This document shows, one piece after another, positions 13,414 to 17,239 of a stretch of DNA of 17,239 nt; within the stretch, counting starts at the first letter, position 1, and the number at the start of each line of letters is the position of its first letter. The translations under genes were made by a program, and so were the position numbers. The notes below the pieces were generated by a model. That model worked only from the letters and a program-made list of their open reading frames with translations, was not told the DNA's origin and did not search any database. Source of the stretch: Thermoleophilaceae bacterium (GTDB taxonomy: Bacteria; Actinomycetota; Thermoleophilia; Solirubrobacterales; Thermoleophilaceae). Location: the NCBI GenBank assembly GCA_013812065.1, contig JACCUC010000158.1, positions 1 to 17,239 on the forward strand. The letters run 5' to 3'.

Positions 13414-14223
13414 ATGCCCAGCCGATCCGAGCTGGAGGAGGCGCTCCGACCGCTCATCGAGGCGCCCGAGCGCGCCGCGATCCTCTGCGACGTCGACGGC
13501 ACGATCGCTCCGATCGTCGAGCAGGCCGAGCTCGCGGAGGTTTCGGAGCGGACGTCCCGGCTGCTCGAGGCGCTCGGGCGCCGCTACGCGGTCGTGGCCT
13601 GCGTGTCGGGGCGCGGGGCCGGGGACGTGCGGAAGCTCGTCGGCGTGGACAGCATCGACTATGCGGGCTCTCACGGCGCCGAGGTGCTCCTCGCCGGCGC
13701 GCACGAGTCGGAGTGGATGCCCGAGCTCGAGCAGCACGCCGACCGCGTGCGGCGCTTCGCAGACGAGCTGGACGGCTCGGACCTGAGCAATCTGGGAGTT
13801 CGGCTCGAGGACAAGGGGCCGATCTTTGCGTTCCACTGGCGCGGCGCCTCCGACGAGAACGCCGCTCGGGAGCGCGTCGAGCAGGTGGCCGGCGCCGCTG
13901 AGGCGGAAGGGCTGTGGACCCACTGGGGACGCAAGGTGCTCGAGGTGCGTCCTCCTGTGGCCATCGACAAGGGGCGGGCCGTCCGCTTACTGCTCGAGGG
14001 GCGCGAAGTGACCGCCGCCCTCTACGCGGGCGACGATCGCACCGACCTCGACGGCTTCGAGGCGCTCGCCGGGCTCGCCGCCGAAAGCGGACTCGAAGCC
14101 GCGGTGCGGGTCGGCGTCGCCTCGGACGAGGGTCCGCCGGAGATCGTCGCGCAGGCCGATCTGGCGGTCGAGGGCGTGAGCGGGTTCATCGACGTGCTCG
14201 CCGTCCTCGCCGGCGAGCCCTGA
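13414..14223 (+). CDS. otsB: Trehalose-6-phosphate phosphatase
   Basis: The 269-residue HAD-superfamily phosphatase removes phosphate from trehalose 6-phosphate, the last step of the OtsAB route. Motif I is CDVDGTIAPI with Asp26 (nucleophile) and Asp28. Motif II is VSGRGAGDV, and the family signature YAGSHGAEV follows. The cap domain covers about 100-180, including THWGRKVLEVRPP and the Lys of AIDKGRAV. Motif IV is GDDRTD at 206-211. Length and motif order are normal. The start is ATG 13414 because the HAD core begins soon after; an earlier GTG at 13363 adds poor sequence across the -10 box. No trehalose-phosphate synthase (OtsA) is encoded nearby, so the partner must be elsewhere; a related sugar-phosphate substrate cannot be excluded. 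A membrane protein gene follows after 17 bp. Confidence 0.9.
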   Translation: MPSRSELEEALRPLIEAPERAAILCDVDGTIAPIVEQAELAEVSERTSRLLEALGRRYAVVACVSGRGAGDVRKLVGVDSIDYAGSHGAEVLLAGAHESEWMPELEQHADRVRRFADELDGSDLSNLGVRLEDKGPIFAFHWRGASDENAARERVEQVAGAAEAEGLWTHWGRKVLEVRPPVAIDKGRAVRLLLEGREVTAALYAGDDRTDLDGFEALAGLAAESGLEAAVRVGVASDEGPPEIVAQADLAVEGVSGFIDVLAVLAGEP

Positions 14224-14240
14224 GCCGAGCCGTCGCCACT

Positions 14241-14882
14241 GTGCGCTTTCCCGACTTCCTCCGCGCAGCGACGTTGCTCTTCGCCGGCTCGGCGAGCGCG
14301 CTGGGCGTGGTGGCCGTGGTGGGCGCGGGCGGCCGCGAGGATTTCGGCCTCGCGATCTTCACCGCGGGTTGGTGGACCCTCGCCGCGGTGATCGGGGCCT
14401 GGCTGGGCCGACGTCTCCAGGCCTCGAAGGGCATCTCGCGCCTCATGGCCACCGCCCGCCACAGTCCCGCCCTCCCCGAGCTCGAGCCCGGGACGATCCT
14501 GTTCAACCGCCTCTGGGGCCTCGCGACCTACACGTTGCTCGCCGGCGCGGTCGGCTTCCTGCTGCCCCAGATCCCGGCCATCGCGGCGGGCTACGCCCTG
14601 CTCGTCGCTCTCCTGTGGCGAAAGCAGTCGGCGGCGGTGGCCGCCGTCGAGGGCCGCGACGGCGTGCGCTTCTACCTCGAGCGCACCTCACCCTTCCGGC
14701 CGACGCGACTTCTGCGCACCCCCGGCTTTCGGCGGTTCGAGGCGGTGGGGGAGCCGACCGAGGCTCAGACGTCGGCCGCGGTCGAGCTGCGCCGGCGCAG
14801 GGCGTCGAGCTCGTGCCAGGACCTCGTGTTGGCCACGTGGCGGGCCTCGACCCACGCCCGCCGGGCGGTGGCGATCCCGTAG
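14241..14882 (+). CDS. Membrane protein, unknown function
   Basis: The protein has 213 residues and no recognised domain. Hydrophobic segments lie at about 9-31 (AATLLFAGSASALGVVAVVG), 36-60 (LAIFTAGWWTLAAVIGAWLG) and 92-125, the last as a long or double helix (LATYTLLAGAVGFLLPQIPA then IAAGYALLVALLW). A soluble C-terminal part contains VRFYLERTSPFRPTRLLRTP. GTG 14241 is the best start, 17 bp after otsB. The last 39 codons overlap the 3' end of the convergent PolX gene, and that tail (Arg/Ser-rich) looks like a run-on rather than conserved protein, so a lost stop is possible. It probably shares a transcript with otsB. Confidence 0.75.
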   Translation: MRFPDFLRAATLLFAGSASALGVVAVVGAGGREDFGLAIFTAGWWTLAAVIGAWLGRRLQASKGISRLMATARHSPALPELEPGTILFNRLWGLATYTLLAGAVGFLLPQIPAIAAGYALLVALLWRKQSAAVAAVEGRDGVRFYLERTSPFRPTRLLRTPGFRRFEAVGEPTEAQTSAAVELRRRRASSSCQDLVLATWRASTHARRAVAIP

Positions 14883-16507
14883 CCCACGTTGGCGAGCGTC
14901 TCGGGGCCGTGCGCGTCCGAATCGATCACCAGGGTCACCCCCGCGGCGATCGCCCGGCGGGCGTTGCGCTCCGACAGGTCCCGGCGATCCGGGTTGCCGT
15001 TGACCTCGAGGAGGGTGCCGGTGCGGGCGGCAGCCTCGAACACGCGGTCGAGGTCGAGCGCGTAGGGCTCGCGGCGGTCGATCAGCCGTCCGGTGGGGTG
15101 GCCGATCGCGTCGACCAGCGGGTGCTCGACCGCGCGCACCATCCGGTCGGTCATCGCTCGCTCGTCGAGTCGAAAGGAGGAGTGGAGGCTCGCGATCACC
15201 CAGTCGAGCTGTGAGAGCAGATCGTCGTCGTAGTCGAGCGACCCGTCGGGGAGGACGTTGACCTCCGAGCCCGCGAGCAGCCGCAAGTCGTCGCCGAGGC
15301 TGTCGTCGACCTGGCGGATGTGCTCGATGTGGCGTCGCAGGGCGTCGGGCGAGACGTCGTTGCCGAAGCCGTGCGATGCCGAGTGGTCGGTTATGGCGAG
15401 GTATTCGTAGCCCTGCTCGCGCGCCGCCGCGGCCATGCGCTCCACGGTCGCGCGCCCGTCGGAGGCGATCGTGTGGCAGTGGAGGTCGCCCCGCAGCGAG
15501 TCGACGCGCACCAGGTCGGGGAGCTCGCCGGCGCGCGCGGCCTCGAGCTCGCCGCGGTTCTCGCGCAGCTCGGGCGCGACGTAGGCGAGGCCGAGCACGC
15601 GATAGACGTCGTCCTCGGTCGCGCATGCGTGGGTGGTGCCCCGTTCGTCGTCGAGCACCCCGTACTCGCTCACGTGCAGCCCGCGGCGAACGGCCTGGGT
15701 GCGCAGCGCCTCGTTGTGGGCACCCGAGCCTGTGAGGTGCTGGAGCAGGTTGCCGAAGGTCTCGGGCGCGACGACGCGCAGGTCGACCGGGAGACCGTTG
15801 TGGGTCACGGCGCGGGCGCCCGACTCGCTGGCCGAGGAGACCTCGAGTAGGGACAGCGTTCGGAAGGCCTCGACGAGCGCGGCGCGGTCGGTCGCCGCTG
15901 CGACGACGTCGAGGTCCTTGCAGGTCTCCGCCATCCGTCGCGCGCTGCCGGCGAGCTCGGCGCGCTCGCAGGCCGCGTGCTCGCGCAGCGCCGCCACGAT
16001 CTCCTCGCCGATGGCCCGGGCGCGAGAGAGGAGGACCCGCCCGCGGGCGTTGCCGTCGGGGTCGGCGGTGAGCGTGGCGAGGACGTTCTCCTCGGCCCTC
16101 GCCCCGAAGCCGGGGACCTCGCGCAGACGCTGAGCCTCGGCGGCGTGGCGCAGCTCCTCCCGCGAGCCGATCCCGAGCTCGTCGAACACCTTGCGCGCCC
16201 GCTTGGGCCCGAAGCCGGGGATGCGGGTGACCTCGACCAGTCCGGCGGGGAACTTCTCGAGCAGCCGCTCGGCCTGGGGCAGCCTGCCTCGCTCGAGCAC
16301 CGTGTCGATCTTCTCGGCGATCGTCTTGCCGACACCGGGGATCTCCGTGGCTCGTCCTGCCCGTGCGAGCTCCTCCACGGACCGAGGAGCGTCGCGGATG
16401 GCCGCCGCGGCGGTGCGGTAGGCGACGACGCGATGCACGATCGCCCCGTCGAGCTCATAGAGGTCGGCGAGCTCGTCGAAGTGGGCGGCGATCTCGGCGT
16501 TGCGCAT
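14765..16507 (-). CDS. polX: DNA polymerase X family / PHP domain protein (PolX)
   Basis: The 580-residue, full-length bacterial PolX combines a gap-filling polymerase with a PHP-type 3'-5' exonuclease for DNA repair. Residues 1-150 hold helical and helix-hairpin-helix DNA-binding parts (EIPGVGKTIAEKI at 55-67, IPGFGPKRARKVF at 96-108, VPGFGARAEENVL at 131-143). The polymerase active site is GSARRMAETCKDLDVV at 187-202, with Asp198 and Asp200 and a third Asp at 242 (LPVDLRVV). The PHP domain begins at DLHCHTIASDG (341-351) and includes ITDHSASHGFGND, LLAGSEVNVL, ASLHSSF, IGHPTGR and VIDSDAHGPETL, so its metal sites look intact. The motif before the catalytic pair is KDLD where GDID is common. 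ATG 16507 matches the family's usual MRNAEIA start. The gene is divergent from trxA. Confidence 0.93.
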   Translation of the reverse strand: MRNAEIAAHFDELADLYELDGAIVHRVVAYRTAAAAIRDAPRSVEELARAGRATEIPGVGKTIAEKIDTVLERGRLPQAERLLEKFPAGLVEVTRIPGFGPKRARKVFDELGIGSREELRHAAEAQRLREVPGFGARAEENVLATLTADPDGNARGRVLLSRARAIGEEIVAALREHAACERAELAGSARRMAETCKDLDVVAAATDRAALVEAFRTLSLLEVSSASESGARAVTHNGLPVDLRVVAPETFGNLLQHLTGSGAHNEALRTQAVRRGLHVSEYGVLDDERGTTHACATEDDVYRVLGLAYVAPELRENRGELEAARAGELPDLVRVDSLRGDLHCHTIASDGRATVERMAAAAREQGYEYLAITDHSASHGFGNDVSPDALRRHIEHIRQVDDSLGDDLRLLAGSEVNVLPDGSLDYDDDLLSQLDWVIASLHSSFRLDERAMTDRMVRAVEHPLVDAIGHPTGRLIDRREPYALDLDRVFEAAARTGTLLEVNGNPDRRDLSERNARRAIAAGVTLVIDSDAHGPETLANVGYGIATARRAWVEARHVANTRSWHELDALRRRSSTAADV

Positions 16508-16562
16508 CTCGGCTCAGAGGGTAGTGCTCGGTCTGCGTGGCCAGGGGCCGCCGGTCCCTCGC

Positions 16563-16568
16563 TATACT
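16563..16568 (+). promoter_or_regulatory. -10 box of the thioredoxin operon
   Basis: TATACT in cgctatacttttt is a near-consensus -10 box in GC-rich spacer, giving a leader of about 32 bases before GTG 16607. No good -35 lies at the expected distance. Confidence 0.6.
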
Positions 16569-16594
16569 TTTTGAAGCAATAGAGGTCGAACCCC

Positions 16595-16601
16595 AAAGGA
16601 G
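16595..16601 (+). promoter_or_regulatory. Shine-Dalgarno deciding the trxA GTG start
   Basis: AAAGGAG lies five bases before GTG 16607 and fixes the non-ATG start of thioredoxin. Confidence 0.75.
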
Positions 16602-16606
16602 CCAAC

Positions 16607-16939
16607 GTGGCCGGACAGATCGTCGACGTCACCGACAACAACTTCCAAGCCGAGGTCATCGAGTCGCCCGAGCCAGTGCTGGTCGACTTCTGGGCGCCGT
16701 GGTGCGGTCCGTGCCGCGTGGTCGCGCCTGTGCTCGAGGAGATCGCCACCGAGCGCAACGATGTGCGCATCGTCAAGCTGAACGTCGACGACAACCAGCA
16801 GACGGCCGCGCGCTACCAGGTCATGTCGATCCCGACCATGATCCTGTTCAAGAACGGCCAGCCGGCCGAGACCATCATCGGGGCGCTCCCCAAGCCACGG
16901 CTCGTACAGCAGCTCGAGCCGGCGCTCGCTCCGGCCTAG
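16607..16939 (+). CDS. trxA: Thioredoxin
   Basis: The 110-residue cytoplasmic thioredoxin reduces protein disulfides using electrons from thioredoxin reductase (not in this window). VLVDFWAPWCGPCRVVAPVL carries the WCGPC active site at about residues 32-36, and VMSIPTMILFKNGQPAE carries the cis-Pro loop. The length is that of a single-domain thioredoxin with no signal peptide. The start is GTG 16607, with a good ribosome site and a TATACT promoter box, both the best of their kind in this window, which fits strong expression. A short unknown gene follows after 12 bp on the same transcript. Confidence 0.96.
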   Translation: MAGQIVDVTDNNFQAEVIESPEPVLVDFWAPWCGPCRVVAPVLEEIATERNDVRIVKLNVDDNQQTAARYQVMSIPTMILFKNGQPAETIIGALPKPRLVQQLEPALAPA

Positions 16940-16951
16940 CGAAGCCGGCAG

Positions 16952-17233
16952 GTGGCCTTTGAGCTCATACCCGTCGCCGACGAGCTCTGGGTCGCGGGTC
17001 AGAGCGGCGGCGACGAGATCGGCGAGTTCAACGGGAAGGTGATCGCCATCGCAATGCGCGACACCGACCCGCTCTCGGCGTCCCAGCCCGAGGACGCGAG
17101 CACCGGCCACACCGAGGGCCTGCTCGGCTGGGGTACGACCTATTTCCTGGTCTGCGACTCCAATCAGGGCTCGCCCGTGTGGGTGGCCAAGGAGAGCGTC
17201 ACGAGCCACCGGCTCGGCGGCGGGGCCAGCTAG
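16952..17233 (+). CDS. Hypothetical protein downstream of trxA, 93 residues
   Basis: I do not recognise this protein. It starts at GTG 16952, 12 bp after the trxA stop, with only a weak G-rich ribosome site, so it likely depends on the trxA transcript. The sequence alternates short hydrophobic strands and loops (FELIPVADELWVAGQ, GKVIAIAMRDTDPL, GWGTTYFLVCDSNQGSPVWV), suggesting a small all-beta fold. There is no signal peptide or membrane helix. A single Cys (in LVCDSN) and a Trp-rich second half are the notable residues. Codon usage matches the neighbours. Its role beside thioredoxin is unknown; being a thioredoxin client or regulator is only a guess from position. Confidence 0.75.
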   Translation: MAFELIPVADELWVAGQSGGDEIGEFNGKVIAIAMRDTDPLSASQPEDASTGHTEGLLGWGTTYFLVCDSNQGSPVWVAKESVTSHRLGGGAS

Positions 17234-17239
17234 CCTCGC

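Noticed and set aside
12526..13923. A 465-codon minus-strand frame that would extend the DUF4383 protein at its N-terminus
   Set aside because: The extra part is antisense to otsB and the 64-residue gene, and a strong Shine-Dalgarno marks the start at 12990.
1..17239. CRISPR arrays, tRNA or rRNA genes, intact insertion sequences, or a full defence island
   Set aside because: No regularly spaced repeats, cloverleaf-like segments, transposase motifs or terminal inverted repeats were seen. The MBL gene alone is not enough to call a defence system.

Overview
The window is a uniformly GC-rich bacterial chromosome segment. It has strong G/C bias at third codon positions, frequent GTG/TTG starts, several -10 boxes with no visible -35, and GC-rich hairpins without T-tracts. 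The gene set (DUF4383 membrane protein, DUF4031 protein, PHP/PolX polymerase, GAF-PAS-GAF-PP2C phosphatase, OtsB, thioredoxin, and short proteins of actinobacterial appearance) suggests an Actinomycetota genome, perhaps a deep lineage such as Thermoleophilia. That placement is inferred from gene style; no rRNA or other marker gene is present. No tRNA, rRNA, CRISPR array, integrase or intact insertion sequence was seen.

Layout. (1) 1-491 has no intact gene but holds pieces that look like decayed coding sequence. It leads, through an ATGA overlap, into a metallo-beta-lactamase-fold hydrolase with an SH3-like N-terminus (492-1994, +). (2) 2079-3808 (-) holds a DUF4031 gene coupled by a GTGA overlap to a membrane acyltransferase-3 gene. 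The acyltransferase is broken by an exact 7-bp tandem duplication. A small coding-like ORF lies just upstream. (3) 3865-6249 (-) carries a conserved hypothetical gene and a secreted UshA-type 5'-nucleotidase with a TTG start and a good Shine-Dalgarno. (4) 6451-8724 (+), divergent from it, encodes a 757-residue GAF-PAS-GAF-PP2C (SpoIIE/RsbU-type) phosphatase. (5) 8921-10575 (+) is a two-gene unit: a small lipoprotein resembling E. coli YgiB/YjfM, then a YgiC/YjfC-type ATP-grasp (glutathionylspermidine synthase-like) enzyme. A two-pore-helix potassium channel gene converges on it (10645-11574, -). (6) 11682-12491 (+) is a SAM methyltransferase, and 12526-12990 (-) a DUF4383 four-helix membrane protein. 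(7) 13137-14882 (+) carries a 64-residue acidic protein, trehalose-phosphatase OtsB with an apparently leaderless start, and a small membrane protein. The membrane protein overlaps the convergent PolX/PHP gene (14765-16507, -) by 118 bp. (8) 16607-17233 (+) is thioredoxin followed 12 bp later by an unrecognised 93-residue gene.

Functionally this is mostly housekeeping and stress physiology: envelope modification, extracellular nucleotide hydrolysis, partner-switching-type signalling, trehalose, DNA repair and redox. The parts most worth a second look are the YgiB/YgiC-like pair beside a K+ channel, the unanchored MBL hydrolase with the decayed sequence upstream of it, and the freshly broken acyltransferase. 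I see no complete new defence or mobile system.
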